Shown here piece after piece: positions 1-8,777 of a stretch of 64,000 bases of DNA (within the stretch, counting starts at the first letter, position 1; every line of letters begins with the position of its first letter). Source of the DNA: Trinickia violacea (GTDB lineage Bacteria; Pseudomonadota; Gammaproteobacteria; Burkholderiales; Burkholderiaceae); the NCBI RefSeq assembly GCF_005280735.1, contig NZ_CP040077.1, positions 3,224,001-3,288,000 of the forward strand, read 5' to 3'. The translations under genes and the position numbers were made by a program. The notes beneath the pieces were generated by a model. It did not search any database and was not told where the DNA came from. It saw nothing but the letters and a program-made list of their open reading frames with translations.

Positions 1-1212
1 CTGCTGATTGCCGCCGCTCAGGTCGAGGATGCCCGACGCAAGGCGGTTCGCATCCAGCCTGAGCCGTTCGGCCGAGGTTGCTGCAACGGCCCGCTCAGCA
101 GAGTTCGTGACGGTGCGAAACGGTGAGCCGGTAGCAATCTTCCCGAGCGAAATGTTCGACAGTACCGACCACAACGGAAACACGCCTTCGCGCTGCCGGT
201 CACCGGACACGAAGCTGACCGCGCCGCACCGCTCGACTTTCGTGGCGTCGCGCTTCGAGGGCTTGAAGATCTGATGCAATAGCGCTTTCTGGCCGCTGCC
301 TTCGAGTCCGGCGAGGCCGACGATTTGCCCGGCCCGCAATGCGATCGGCTCCTCGCCGCCCGCCGCGCCACCACAGAGGCGCAGGCAGACGGCGCCCGTC
401 GCGCCCTGATGATCGGCCGCCGCTTCCCGCAGCACCGCGGTCTCGCCGCCCATGAGCCGCACCAGCACCGGCACGGACGCATCCGCCGCCAGCCCCTCCC
501 ACTCGAGGCGCCCGTTGCGAAGCAGCACGACACGTGTCGCCACGTCAACGATCTCGTGCAGCTTGTGACTGATGAAGATGAAGGCGAGACCCTCGGCCGC
601 CTTCGCGTGAATAAAGGCGCGCAACTGGCGGCTGCGCTCCAGACCGAGCGACGAGGTCGGCTCGTCGAGAATGACGAGTCGCACGCCAGGCGCGGCGACC
701 GTCCGGGCGATCTCCACCATCTGACGCTCGCCAATCGGCAAGTGCCCCGCTTCGGCATTGACATCGATGCCGTGGTTGGGGAACACGGCATCGAGTGCCG
801 CGTGCGCGCGTTGGCGATAGGCCTGGCGCCACCCGGGGCGCGCCTTCGCGCCTTGCGGCGCCTCCAGGAAGAAGTTCTCCGCGACCGACAAGTTCGAGCA
901 AAGCGAAAGCTCCTGATGGACGATGCGGATGCCCCGCTGCTGCGCCGCGTTCGCGTCGTAATCCTCCGGCTGCCCGGCTTGATCGCCGAAATCGATCGTT
1001 CCCGCGTCGGGCGACGTCACGCCGCACAGCATGCGCATCAGCGTGCTCTTGCCCGCACCGTTGCCGCCAACGAGTCCGATCACGTCGCCACATGCAACCG
1101 CGATCGAGATGTCGTCGTTCGCGCGGGTCGGCCCGTATATCTTCGTCAGATTGCGGGCACGGATGACCAGTTGTGCGCGGTTCTGCAAGTGCGCAGTGTT
1201 GTCGCGGTTCAT
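1..1212 (-). CDS. Sugar ABC transporter ATP-binding protein (partial, runs off left edge)
   Basis: ATPase of a ribose-type (RbsA/MglA-like) importer that powers sugar uptake at the inner membrane. The reading frame starts at an ATG at 1212 and stays open to base 1, giving 404 codons. Walker A (GGNGAGKST) lies near residues 49-57, followed by a first-cassette signature (LPIGERQ) and Walker B (DEPTSSL). The second-cassette signature LSGGNQQ is in the last visible codons, so roughly the final 100 residues are missing. Family members have two fused ATPase domains of about 500 residues in total. It begins 13 bp after the binding-protein gene, so the two are co-transcribed; the permease is presumably to the left. 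The exact sugar is unknown. Confidence 0.9.
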   Translation of the reverse strand, partial: MNRDNTAHLQNRAQLVIRARNLTKIYGPTRANDDISIAVACGDVIGLVGGNGAGKSTLMRMLCGVTSPDAGTIDFGDQAGQPEDYDANAAQQRGIRIVHQELSLCSNLSVAENFFLEAPQGAKARPGWRQAYRQRAHAALDAVFPNHGIDVNAEAGHLPIGERQMVEIARTVAAPGVRLVILDEPTSSLGLERSRQLRAFIHAKAAEGLAFIFISHKLHEIVDVATRVVLLRNGRLEWEGLAADASVPVLVRLMGGETAVLREAAADHQGATGAVCLRLCGGAAGGEEPIALRAGQIVGLAGLEGSGQKALLHQIFKPSKRDATKVERCGAVSFVSGDRQREGVFPLWSVLSNISLGKIATGSPFRTVTNSAERAVAATSAERLRLDANRLASGILDLSGGNQQ

Positions 1213-1225
1213 TTGCGCCTCCACA

Positions 1226-2242
1226 CTACTTGCCCGCCAACAGATTCTTGTCGACCCAGGCTTGCGTGTAGGTGGGACTGACGATCATGCCCGAGGGACT
1301 GTTGACGTAGTCCTTGAGGTTGTCCTGCGTCACAGTGGCGACGGGCATGATCATCTTCTTCGGAGGCTGTGCGCCCTTGACGAGCGACAGGCTCAGGTAG
1401 AACGCGGTCGCGCCGATGCCCGGCGTCGTGTTCATCGAGATAGTCGTGTAGCCGCCCTTCTGGTTCTGCGCGGCCCACCACTTGATGAAGTCAGTGCTGC
1501 CGCCGCCTTCGATCACCGGCATCTTGTCGTGATACTGGCCACCGTACTGCTCGAATGCCTGCGCGATCCCGTAGTCGTCGCTGCCGCCCTGGCCAAGCAC
1601 CGCGTCGACGTGAGGCAGGCTCGGCAGCACGTTGGCGACCGCGGACTGGGCGACCGACGCGGTCGCCTGCCCGTATACCGTCGCCACAACCTTCACGTTC
1701 GGATACTGCTTGAGCACCTCCATCTGGGCGTTGTACATGTCGTTGTCGGGCGCCGATCCCTTCACGCCGCGCACCTGGATGACGTTGCCCTTGCCGCCGA
1801 TCTTCTTCATGACCCACTCGGCTTCCTGCTTCTTGTAGCCGGTGAAGTCGAAGTTGAGTTGGTAGTTGCAGGGCGCGCTCGCGACCGAGTCGAACGACAC
1901 CACCTTGATACCGGCCTGACAGGCTTTCTGGATGATGCCGTTCACCGCCGTTTCGGACGCCGCATCGACGGCGATTGCGTCCACTTTCTTGAGGATCAGC
2001 TCGGCGATCTGGCTGTTCTGCTGCGCGACCGAGCCGTCGCCGTTGACGACGATGTAGTCGGCGATCTTTCCATCCGCCTTCGCCTGCTTGGCGGCAGCGT
2101 CGAACGAGTCGACCATCTGATGGCGCCAGGTATTGCCGTAGTAGGCATTGGCGAGCGCGATGACCGGCTTGTCCGCCGAGGCGAACGCGGCCTGTGCCAG
2201 CGAAAGCGCGCCGAGTGCGGCGGCGAGGGTCTTCAGCTTCAT
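1226..2242 (-). CDS. Periplasmic sugar-binding protein of ABC importer
   Basis: RbsB-like (Peripla_BP_4) substrate-binding protein, 338 residues, that captures a sugar in the periplasm for the ATPase downstream. The ATG at 2242 is chosen over an in-frame start 9 codons upstream because AGGAG lies 6 bases before it and because it opens directly on a signal peptide (MKLKTLAAALGALSLAQAAFA) ending at an AxA site. The mature part starts with DKPVIALANAYYGNTW, typical of the ligand-cleft strand of this family. It is the first gene of the leftward operon and is divergent from the LysR gene at 2480. The ligand cannot be deduced from sequence. Confidence 0.9.
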   Translation of the reverse strand: MKLKTLAAALGALSLAQAAFASADKPVIALANAYYGNTWRHQMVDSFDAAAKQAKADGKIADYIVVNGDGSVAQQNSQIAELILKKVDAIAVDAASETAVNGIIQKACQAGIKVVSFDSVASAPCNYQLNFDFTGYKKQEAEWVMKKIGGKGNVIQVRGVKGSAPDNDMYNAQMEVLKQYPNVKVVATVYGQATASVAQSAVANVLPSLPHVDAVLGQGGSDDYGIAQAFEQYGGQYHDKMPVIEGGGSTDFIKWWAAQNQKGGYTTISMNTTPGIGATAFYLSLSLVKGAQPPKKMIMPVATVTQDNLKDYVNSPSGMIVSPTYTQAWVDKNLLAGK

Positions 2243-2362
2243 GTCTGTCTCCTGACATTTTCTGCTCACCCGCAGTGCCGCGGTCCGAGCGATGGGTTGT
2301 GATTTTTTGTTCTGGTATGGCTCAAACTGTAGTCAGCCGGGAAAGGGCCTACAATCGATTTG

Positions 2363-2382
2363 TTCTCAGTGAGCCGTGAGAA
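2363..2382. promoter_or_regulatory. Dyad TTCTCA-N8-TGAGAA between LysR gene and sugar importer
   Basis: Perfect 6-bp inverted repeat (2363-2368 and 2377-2382) with an 8-base spacer, in the 237-bp gap between divergent transcription units. Its size and place suit a LysR-type operator, but the T-N11-A core is not clean and no binding data exist. Confidence 0.3.
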
Positions 2383-2479
2383 AATGTCACAAGAGAGGCG
2401 AAGGCTCGGCTCTCGTAGCCGAGCGGTTCCATGCAAGCGGCGGGAGCGGCCGCACGCTTGAAGCGAAGGAGGCAACACT

Positions 2480-3433
2480 ATGCATACACCGCGCCCTTCT
2501 TTGAACGCCCTGCGCGCTTTCGAGGCGGTCGCGCGTTTGCGCAGCATGACCCTTGCCGCCGAGGAGCTGTGCGTCACGCACGGCGCCATCAGCAGGCAGG
2601 TGAAGTCGCTCGAGGAAACGCTCGGGCTGACGCTGCTGGTGCGCTCCGCGCAGTCGTCCAACCCGACGCCCGAGGGGGCGAGGCTCGCCGACGGGCTGTC
2701 GACAGCGTTCAACCTCATCGACGCGAGCATCGAGCAGCTGAAGCCGGAGCCCCTCACGCTTTCGTGCTCGGCGTCGATCATGATGTACTGGCTGATTCCC
2801 CGGATCGCCGGCTTTCACGAGCGCTATCCGCAGGGGGAACTGAAGTTCAACATGAACTACGACCAGATCGACTTCGTGCGCGACAAGATCAGCGTCGCGA
2901 TCCGCGCGAGCACGATCGAGCCGCCGAAGGATGCGATCACGCGCAATCTGATCGAGGAGTGGATCGGGCCGGTCTGCTCGCCGGCGTACGCGCAATCGAT
3001 CGGTCTCGCGTCACCGCGCGAGCTCGCCCGCGCCAAGCTGCTTTCGACGAGAACCCGCCCCGAAGCCTGGTCGGACTGGTTCGGCGCGACAGGGATCGAG
3101 CCGCTTGCCGGAGCCGGCGACGGCGTCTACGACCATTTCTATCTGTTGATTCAGGCCGCGGTGTGCGGCCTCGGGGTCGCGCTCGTGCCTCAAATGCTCG
3201 TGATGAACGATCTGCTGTCGGGCAAGCTGTGCGCGCCGTTCGGTTTCGTGCCCGGCCCGCGGCGGCTCGTGCTGTGGGTCGCGCCTCATCTGCGCGCGCA
3301 TGCGGACGTCACCAACCTCGAGAAATGGCTGATCGGCGAAATGAACGAAAGCTTGAAGGAAATGACGCAGTTCCTGCGCTCCGCAGACGAAGCGCAAGCG
3401 CCCCTGCTGCGCGCGGCGGCGCGAGCCAAGTAA
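2480..3433 (+). CDS. LysR-family (GcvA-type) transcriptional regulator
   Basis: 317 residues. The winged-helix DNA-binding domain (about 8-66, LNALRAFEAVARLRSMTLAA onward) is followed by a periplasmic-binding-like effector domain to about 300. The N-terminal RPSLNALRAFEAVARL pattern is that of the GcvA subgroup. The ATG is preceded by GGAGGC. It diverges from the ABC sugar importer (binding-protein start at 2242) and is its probable regulator; a dyad at 2363-2382 sits between them. The last 20 residues are Ala/Arg rich and look dispensable. The effector is unknown. Confidence 0.88.
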   Translation: MHTPRPSLNALRAFEAVARLRSMTLAAEELCVTHGAISRQVKSLEETLGLTLLVRSAQSSNPTPEGARLADGLSTAFNLIDASIEQLKPEPLTLSCSASIMMYWLIPRIAGFHERYPQGELKFNMNYDQIDFVRDKISVAIRASTIEPPKDAITRNLIEEWIGPVCSPAYAQSIGLASPRELARAKLLSTRTRPEAWSDWFGATGIEPLAGAGDGVYDHFYLLIQAAVCGLGVALVPQMLVMNDLLSGKLCAPFGFVPGPRRLVLWVAPHLRAHADVTNLEKWLIGEMNESLKEMTQFLRSADEAQAPLLRAAARAK

Positions 3434-3479
3434 GCGGCGCCCGCCGGCGTGCCGCCAGCCACGCCCGGCCGCCTTCCGC

Positions 3480-4187
3480 TCACGTGTGAATGAGCTTGCC
3501 GTAGAGCGCGTTAGCGCGGCTCAGATGCGCGTGCATCGCTTGCGCGGCCGCGTCGCCGTCGCGTGCCGCAATGGCATCGACGATGCGCTGATGCTCCGCG
3601 AGCGTCAGCTCTTCGGCCCCCGGTGCACGCACCATGGGCCGGTAGTATTCGCCCGCCCACCTGAAGATCGATTCGACAATCGACGGATAGATGGGGTTGC
3701 CGCTGATGTACGCGATCTCACGATGAAACGCCATGTCGCGCTCGAGGAATTGTTCGAGATCGACCATCGATGCGCGCTGCTGCACCACCCTCATCTGCAG
3801 GCGGGCGATATCCTCGTCGGTCGCCTGTTCCGCCGCCATGCGCGCGATCCCGGTTTCGAGGAAAAGCCTCGCCGATTTCAGGTGTTCGAGCATGTCCGGC
3901 TGAGTCCGCAGCAAATGCATCGCGCCGGTTGCAATCTGAGCGATCAGGCTTTGCGCAGTGGGCACGACTACTCGCGCGCGTTCGCCGTGCGCGATCTCCA
4001 CGATGCCCGAGCGCTCCAAGGTCTGAAGCGCCTCGCGGATGGCCGGTCGCCCCACCCCGTAGACTTCCATCAGCTCCCGTTCAGAAGGAAGCTGGTCGCC
4101 GGGCGCGATTTCGCCGGACCGGATACGGTCCATCAGACGGTCGAGCACTTCCTGATACAGCTTGCGCCGCTGAATAATCTCAGCCAT
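3480..4187 (-). CDS. GntR-family (FadR/FCD) regulator
   Basis: 235 residues. The N-terminal GntR helix-turn-helix is at about 10-70 (GDQLPSERELMEVYGVGRPA) and the FCD effector domain at about 90-225. The usual FCD metal-ligand residues are visible: D151 and H155 in ERDMAFH, then H199 and H221. Such proteins repress sugar-acid operons and release DNA when an organic acid binds. It is the last gene of the MFS-oxidoreductase-kinase unit, 92 bp after the kinase, so it is the probable local repressor. A dyad upstream of the MFS gene (7966-7999) is a candidate site. Confidence 0.88.
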   Translation of the reverse strand: MAEIIQRRKLYQEVLDRLMDRIRSGEIAPGDQLPSERELMEVYGVGRPAIREALQTLERSGIVEIAHGERARVVVPTAQSLIAQIATGAMHLLRTQPDMLEHLKSARLFLETGIARMAAEQATDEDIARLQMRVVQQRASMVDLEQFLERDMAFHREIAYISGNPIYPSIVESIFRWAGEYYRPMVRAPGAEELTLAEHQRIVDAIAARDGDAAAQAMHAHLSRANALYGKLIHT

Positions 4188-4279
4188 CGATATTGTCCGC
4201 GAGAGTGAAATCCAGATTTGCCGACATTATCTCCCGCCCGCGGGTAACCGCGGCCGGCAGCCCGGAAGAACCCTTCGCG

Positions 4280-5662
4280 CTACGTCAGAAGCCGACCTTC
4301 GCGCACCGAACCGAAGAACGAAACGCCGCCTATCTGCCCGCCCTTCAGCGCGATCTCCAGTCCGTCGCGGGCGGGGTCGTTCGACCAGGCGCGGCAAAGG
4401 GGCGATCCAGGCGCCATGCCCGCGGCGACGCTGAGCGCGGAGATGCCGAGCGCGCTAGCAACCTCGCCCGAGCTGTCGCCGCCCGCGACCACGACGCGCG
4501 ACAACGGCACGCGGTCCAGCAGACGCCGCATGACCTCGGCCAGCGCTTCACCGATACGCCGGGCCGCGTCGAAACGGGTCATGCGGGCTCGGCTGGCGAT
4601 AGCATCGAAGCCGACCACGTCGGGATCGTCCGGGCCCTCCGCGCTGAAGACGAGCGCGCTCTGGCCGTGCGCCAGGGCTTGCGCCGCCACGTTCACCGCG
4701 CGTTCCACCTCCGCGCTGCGCGATCGCTCGTCGAGCGCGCGGCACAGATCGAGACGCTCGACGCAGAAGCCATTTTCACGCGCCCATCGAATCTGGCTGG
4801 CCGTCACGGGCGAACAGCTGCCGCTGACGGCCGCGATCGCCTCGACCGGCTTGGCAATCGGCAGAGACGGTGTCTGCGGCACCAGCCCGTTCGCTCGCCA
4901 GTACGCCGCCAACGCATACTGCAGGCCCGACGACGACGCCGTGAACACCCCCTCGCCCCGCTCCTCCCAGACGAGCCGACCGGCCGCGGCAAGCGTCTCG
5001 TCGTCGAGCACGTCGATCATCACGACCGGCGGATCGCCGCGCATGAGTTCACGAACCTTCGCGCCCGCATCGGGCGAGCGGACCTGAACCAGGTCGATCA
5101 ATTCGATCCGCCGCTCGGTCTGCCGGCGCAGATGCACGCGCAAGTCCGCCTCGTCCATCGGTGTCACGGGATGACGGGACATCGTCGGATGGCGGTCGAC
5201 CCGGTAGCCTTCGCCGTCGACTGCCGCGAACAGGTTGCCGAACGCCTGGTAGCGCTTCAGGCGCGGCGCACCCACGATCATCGGCGACCATTTGCCGGGC
5301 ATGTGTCTCACGCCAATGTCGATCGCCCGGCCGATCGAGCCGATCTCGGGCGACGAGTCGAACGTCGAGCACACCTTGTAGTGGAGGATTGGCGCACCGA
5401 GCGCGGCGAGGCTGGCGAACGCGCGGGGCAACTCGTCGTCCATCCACTGCGGCGTGCGTCCGCGCGACGAACCGGCCAACCCCACGCAACGGACCTCCGG
5501 AAAACGGGCGAGCAATTCCGGTGTCGGCGTGTCCAGGCACAAGAGTGTCGGCACGCCGGCCGCGGTCATCGCTTCCATTGCGTCGGTGGAACCTGTGAAG
5601 TCGTCGCCATAGTAGGCGAGCAGCAGACCCGCCGGCCACGCAGCCTGATTGCGATCACTCAT
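4280..5662 (-). CDS. Four-carbon acid sugar kinase family protein (DUF1537), possibly 3-oxo-isoapionate kinase-like
   Basis: 460 residues; ATP-dependent kinase for sugar acids or oxo-sugar acids. The N-terminal DUF1537 domain carries YYGDDFTGSTDAME at about 16-29, holding the catalytic Asp pair. The C-terminal nucleotide-binding domain shows VVAGGDSSGEVASAL and the late GGQIGG motif. OtnK/DtnK kinases usually begin with a (A)DDFTGATD form; the YYGDDFTGSTD variant recalls OiaK-type kinases of D-apionate catabolism, from memory of the family only. It starts 20 bp after the PGDH_C-type oxidoreductase, which fits an oxidise-then-phosphorylate sequence. No aldolase, decarboxylase or RuBisCO-like gene lies nearby, so the pathway is incomplete in this window. 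Confidence 0.8.
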   Translation of the reverse strand: MSDRNQAAWPAGLLLAYYGDDFTGSTDAMEAMTAAGVPTLLCLDTPTPELLARFPEVRCVGLAGSSRGRTPQWMDDELPRAFASLAALGAPILHYKVCSTFDSSPEIGSIGRAIDIGVRHMPGKWSPMIVGAPRLKRYQAFGNLFAAVDGEGYRVDRHPTMSRHPVTPMDEADLRVHLRRQTERRIELIDLVQVRSPDAGAKVRELMRGDPPVVMIDVLDDETLAAAGRLVWEERGEGVFTASSSGLQYALAAYWRANGLVPQTPSLPIAKPVEAIAAVSGSCSPVTASQIRWARENGFCVERLDLCRALDERSRSAEVERAVNVAAQALAHGQSALVFSAEGPDDPDVVGFDAIASRARMTRFDAARRIGEALAEVMRRLLDRVPLSRVVVAGGDSSGEVASALGISALSVAAGMAPGSPLCRAWSNDPARDGLEIALKGGQIGGVSFFGSVREGRLLT

Positions 5663-5682
5663 TTCCTGAACTCCGGTGCGGC

Positions 5683-6513
5683 TTACGTGATGCGGCGGAT
5701 GCTTTCGGCAATCTCCTCGCGATCGAACACATGCTTCCAGTCGTCCCGCATGAGACGCGGCTTGCCGAACTCGATTGCCTTGTTGCAGGCGTCCGAGAAT
5801 GCACCGGGAATTTCATTGAAGATCACCGCGCCGAGAATGTTCATGTGGCCGAGCAGGAAGTCCCGTGCGGCCTGTTCGGGCACGCCGCGCTTGACCGTTT
5901 CGTCCATGGCCTCGCGCATCACGTAGAGCAGCGTGGCGCAAATCGTCTCTGAGAGACCCGGCTCGAGAATGGCCATCTGGTCGACGCTCAGGCGATAAGA
6001 GCGCAGGATCGGCGCATAGATCACCTTGGCGACGGCTTCGCCAAGATCGAACGCCTCCTCCGGACCTTGCATCAACGCGCTCACGATCGACTGCTTCGCA
6101 TAGGCACCGCCAAAATAGTCGCGCCGAGCTTTCGGATCCGACTCGTCGTTGAAGATCAACGGATGGCAGGGATGGGCGACAAAGTACGTGAGGTCCTTGC
6201 GATCGGGCAGATGACCCGCGAAGGGCGCCGCGGCATCGAGCGTCATCACCATCGTTCCAGGGCGCAGCTTGGGCGCGATTTCGTGACTCAGCTTGCCGAT
6301 GAGCGTGTCAGGCACCGCGAGGATCACCACGTCGGCGCCGTCGAGCGCGGCGTCTGCAGGCACGCACTCGATGCCCAGTTCGTCTTGCAGGCGTTTTTGA
6401 CCCGCCGCTCCGGGCTCAACATGCGAGACCCGGTAGTCCGACTTCAGCAGGTTGCTCGACAGGCGAACGCCCATCTTTCCGCCTGCGCCAAACAACGCAA
6501 TCTTCTCTTTCAT
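5683..6513 (-). CDS. Phosphogluconate-dehydrogenase-like oxidoreductase (PGDH_C type), possibly D-apionate oxidoisomerase-like
   Basis: 276 residues, NAD(P)-dependent. The Rossmann motif is LFGAGGKMG at about 6-14, and the C-terminal half is the all-helical dehydrogenase domain (GLSETICATLLYVMREAMDE). The ATG at 6513 is preferred over a start 21 codons upstream because AAGGAGCG precedes it and the nucleotide fold begins at once. Proteins of this PGDH_C class include the D-apionate oxidoisomerase that feeds a DUF1537 kinase, the same pairing as here. The alternative is a dehydrogenase for another four- or five-carbon sugar acid. It sits between the MFS carrier and the kinase in one leftward operon. 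Confidence 0.72.
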   Translation of the reverse strand: MKEKIALFGAGGKMGVRLSSNLLKSDYRVSHVEPGAAGQKRLQDELGIECVPADAALDGADVVILAVPDTLIGKLSHEIAPKLRPGTMVMTLDAAAPFAGHLPDRKDLTYFVAHPCHPLIFNDESDPKARRDYFGGAYAKQSIVSALMQGPEEAFDLGEAVAKVIYAPILRSYRLSVDQMAILEPGLSETICATLLYVMREAMDETVKRGVPEQAARDFLLGHMNILGAVIFNEIPGAFSDACNKAIEFGKPRLMRDDWKHVFDREEIAESIRRIT

Positions 6514-6565
6514 TTCCAACGCTCCTTCGAAACGGACAATGTGCCGGGAGGGGTGACCCGGTGGA

Positions 6566-7921
6566 TTAGTGGGCACTCAAGCCTGAGGCCGCAACGGTGC
6601 CGGACGACCGTTCCGCCGCCCCTCGTCTGATCGCGAATGCGAGCACGGCCGACATGAACATCATGGCTCCCACAATCAGCATGGGCACTTGATACGAGCC
6701 GGTCATATCCTTGGTGATGCCCGTGATGTAGGGCGCGACGAATCCGGCGAGATTGCCGACGGTGTTGATCAGCGCAATGCCGGCCGCGGCGGCCGCTCCG
6801 GATAGGGACCTGCCGGGCAACGCCCAGAAAGTCGGCAAGGCGGCGAAGATCGCGCAGGCGGTGACCGTCACGACCGCGATGCTCGCCGCCGGCGAGTTCA
6901 TCTGCAGCGCAAGCGGCACACTGACCGCGCCGATCAGCGACGGGACAGCGATGTGCCACGAACGCACGCCACGGCGGGTCGCATCACGGCTCCAAAGGAA
7001 AAGCGCGAGCGCCGCCGGAAGATAGGGAATCGCGGTGATCAAGCCTTTTTGGAGCAGGTTGAAGTGCGTGCCGAAGCGTGTCTCGAATCCGCCGATGATC
7101 GTCGGAAGGAAAAATGCCAGCGCGTACAAGCCATAGACCAGTCCGAAATAGATCAGCGCGAAGGTCCACACGCGGGCGCTCATCAACGCGGCGCCTGGAT
7201 TCACGCTGTGCGAGACACCGAGTGCGGCCTTCGCCCGGTCTTCCTCTTCGAGCCTCGCCGAGAGCCAGGCGCGTTCAGCCGCCGTGAGCCATTTCGCCTG
7301 CGACGGACGATCGGTGAGATAGAACCACGCGACGACGCCGACGAGGATCGCCGGGATCGCGACACCGAAGAACATGATCCGCCAGCCCGCAAGACCGAAG
7401 AGACCGTGGGCTTCGATCAGAAGCGCCGCCACCGGCGCGCCAACCACGATGGTGAGTGGTTGGGCGAGATAGAACAGCGCGAGGATATGACTGCGGTACT
7501 TCGCCGGCACCCACATGCTCAGAAATAGAATCGCGCCCGGAAAGAAGCCTGCTTCAGCGACGCCGAGCAAGAACCGCAGGGTGTAGAGGCCTCCGACGCT
7601 ACCGACCCACGTGAACAGCAAGGCGACGATGCCCCACGTCACCATGATCCGCGCGAGCCACCGGCGCGCGCCGAATTTGTGGAGGGCGAGATTGCTCGGA
7701 ATCTCGAGGAAGATATAGCCGATGAAGAACACGCCGGCGGCAAGGCCGAACTGCGCTGCGGTCAGCCCTAGGTCCTTGCTCAATCCGTTCGGACCAGCGA
7801 ACGAAATCGCGGTGCGGTCGAGAAAGTTGATAAAAAACATGAGTGCCACGAACGGCACCAGCCGCCATGAGACCTTCCGTATTGCCGATCGCTCGACGGC
7901 CTCCGCCCCTGAAACGTTCAT
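6566..7921 (-). CDS. MFS transporter, anion:cation symporter (ACS) family
   Basis: 451 residues with about 12 hydrophobic helices. The opening (RLVPFVALMFFINFLDRTAI) and the helix 2-3 loop region (LALHKFGARRW) are typical of the ACS family, which takes up hexuronates, tartrate, galactonate and similar sugar acids with protons. It is the first gene of the leftward operon with the oxidoreductase, kinase and GntR genes and so is the likely importer of the sugar acid. The ATG at 7921 has AGGAGGCGACATG just before it. The substrate is inferred from context only. Confidence 0.88.
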   Translation of the reverse strand: MNVSGAEAVERSAIRKVSWRLVPFVALMFFINFLDRTAISFAGPNGLSKDLGLTAAQFGLAAGVFFIGYIFLEIPSNLALHKFGARRWLARIMVTWGIVALLFTWVGSVGGLYTLRFLLGVAEAGFFPGAILFLSMWVPAKYRSHILALFYLAQPLTIVVGAPVAALLIEAHGLFGLAGWRIMFFGVAIPAILVGVVAWFYLTDRPSQAKWLTAAERAWLSARLEEEDRAKAALGVSHSVNPGAALMSARVWTFALIYFGLVYGLYALAFFLPTIIGGFETRFGTHFNLLQKGLITAIPYLPAALALFLWSRDATRRGVRSWHIAVPSLIGAVSVPLALQMNSPAASIAVVTVTACAIFAALPTFWALPGRSLSGAAAAAGIALINTVGNLAGFVAPYITGITKDMTGSYQVPMLIVGAMMFMSAVLAFAIRRGAAERSSGTVAASGLSAH

Positions 7922-8275
7922 GTCGCCTCCTCCAGCTCGGTAGATGGATTATCTTTCTCGGCCAACTGGTGTAATGAGTAGACCATCACACCACACCAGG
8001 CGCAAATCGGCGTATACACTGAAATTGCGTGAGTTTTTCTCACAGACGTCTGCGAAATGGTCGAATCATCCACGCGTGCTAGAAGCGAATTTCACGGGAT
8101 CCGCAGTGGCCGCTACGCCACTGCGGAAACGATCAGAAGTTCGGCGCAATGACCACGGGTCTGAGCAGTGATATCGGCTCAGGTCATTCAGGGCCGAGAC
8201 GCGGAGGGGACATATTGAAGTCCCTGGCACTCTCTGCCTACACTGAACTGTCGATGGCCGCAGGCCCAATACAGA
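7922..8275. other. Intergenic region with no convincing gene
   Basis: Contains the promoter region of the leftward MFS operon with the CTGGTGT dyad, then a perfect 10-bp hairpin (CCGCAGTGGC, 8101-8110, with GCCACTGCGG, 8117-8126) without a T-run. A possible rightward promoter for the small ORF at 8276 is TTGAAG (8215) spaced 18 bases from TACACT (8239). Short frames here have no family resemblance. Confidence 0.5.
7966..7999. promoter_or_regulatory. Inverted repeat CTGGTGT / ACACCAG upstream of the sugar-acid operon
   Basis: Perfect 7-bp arms at 7966-7972 and 7993-7999, 45 bp upstream of the MFS start codon. A second ACACCA copy lies at 7988-7993. TGGT...ACCA half sites are common for FadR/FCD regulators, so this is a candidate operator for the GntR protein at 3480-4187. 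The 20-base gap is longer than usual. Confidence 0.35.
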
Positions 8276-8554
8276 ATGACCAATCGAATCACGCATCCCA
8301 ACGCCGACATTCGGTCGACCCTGACCGTGCGAGCTGCTGCCGGCCAACTCAGGATTGTTCCGGTTTGGCAGGCTCTAGGTCCCCACGCCGCGCACGCGAA
8401 ACAGGGAGGGATTCGTTGTGACGTAAAGCGCAACGTCGACGAATTGCGCGTCACGTTCGAGTCTGTCTCAGTTGATGACCTCACCGAGATCGCGGAGAGG
8501 TTGAATGCGCAGTCCTGGGTCGTGGCGGCCTCATTGAAAGCCGGAACGACTTAA
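8276..8554 (+). CDS. Small hypothetical protein (92 aa)
   Basis: Not recognised. It starts MTNRITHPNADIRSTLTVRA and its second half (VDELRVTFESVSVDDLTEIA) has the alternating hydrophobic pattern and acidic residues of a real folded protein. No strong ribosome site precedes the ATG. It is followed 37 bp later by a second small ORF with a strong AGGAGG site, so the two may form one unit. Both lie just left of the IS91-type element and may belong to a mobile cargo. Coding status is uncertain. Confidence 0.4.
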   Translation: MTNRITHPNADIRSTLTVRAAAGQLRIVPVWQALGPHAAHAKQGGIRCDVKRNVDELRVTFESVSVDDLTEIAERLNAQSWVVAASLKAGTT

Positions 8555-8591
8555 GCGTCGCGCCGGCTGACCACAAGTTTCAGGAGGCCAT

Positions 8592-8777
8592 ATGGAGGCG
8601 GTGTGCCTGCTACACGGGCCAACGACCATCGTCGGCACAAATGCTTACGGATTTCCGGTTTATGCGTGCTGCTGCAACGACGTGAACCATGTGACACCCC
8701 CGGATGCGTGTACGAGGGCGCCGGCGCAACGCGGACGTGACCCGCAGCCCGAACAACCGAGGACGCGGAACGAATGA
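8592..8777 (+). CDS. Small Cys-rich hypothetical protein (61 aa)
   Basis: Not recognised. The ORF has a canonical AGGAGG five bases before the ATG. The first 40 residues are Cys/His rich (C5, H8, then YACCCNDVNH around residues 24-33), which could bind a metal. The C-terminus is Arg/Pro/Gln rich and may be non-native read-through. It follows the 92-aa ORF on the same strand. Confidence 0.4.
   Translation: MEAVCLLHGPTTIVGTNAYGFPVYACCCNDVNHVTPPDACTRAPAQRGRDPQPEQPRTRNE

Noticed and set aside
529..538. GACACGTGTC in the ABC ATPase gene as another TetR site
   Set aside because: It lies inside a coding region (codons for TRV) far from any promoter and from cluster B; most likely chance.
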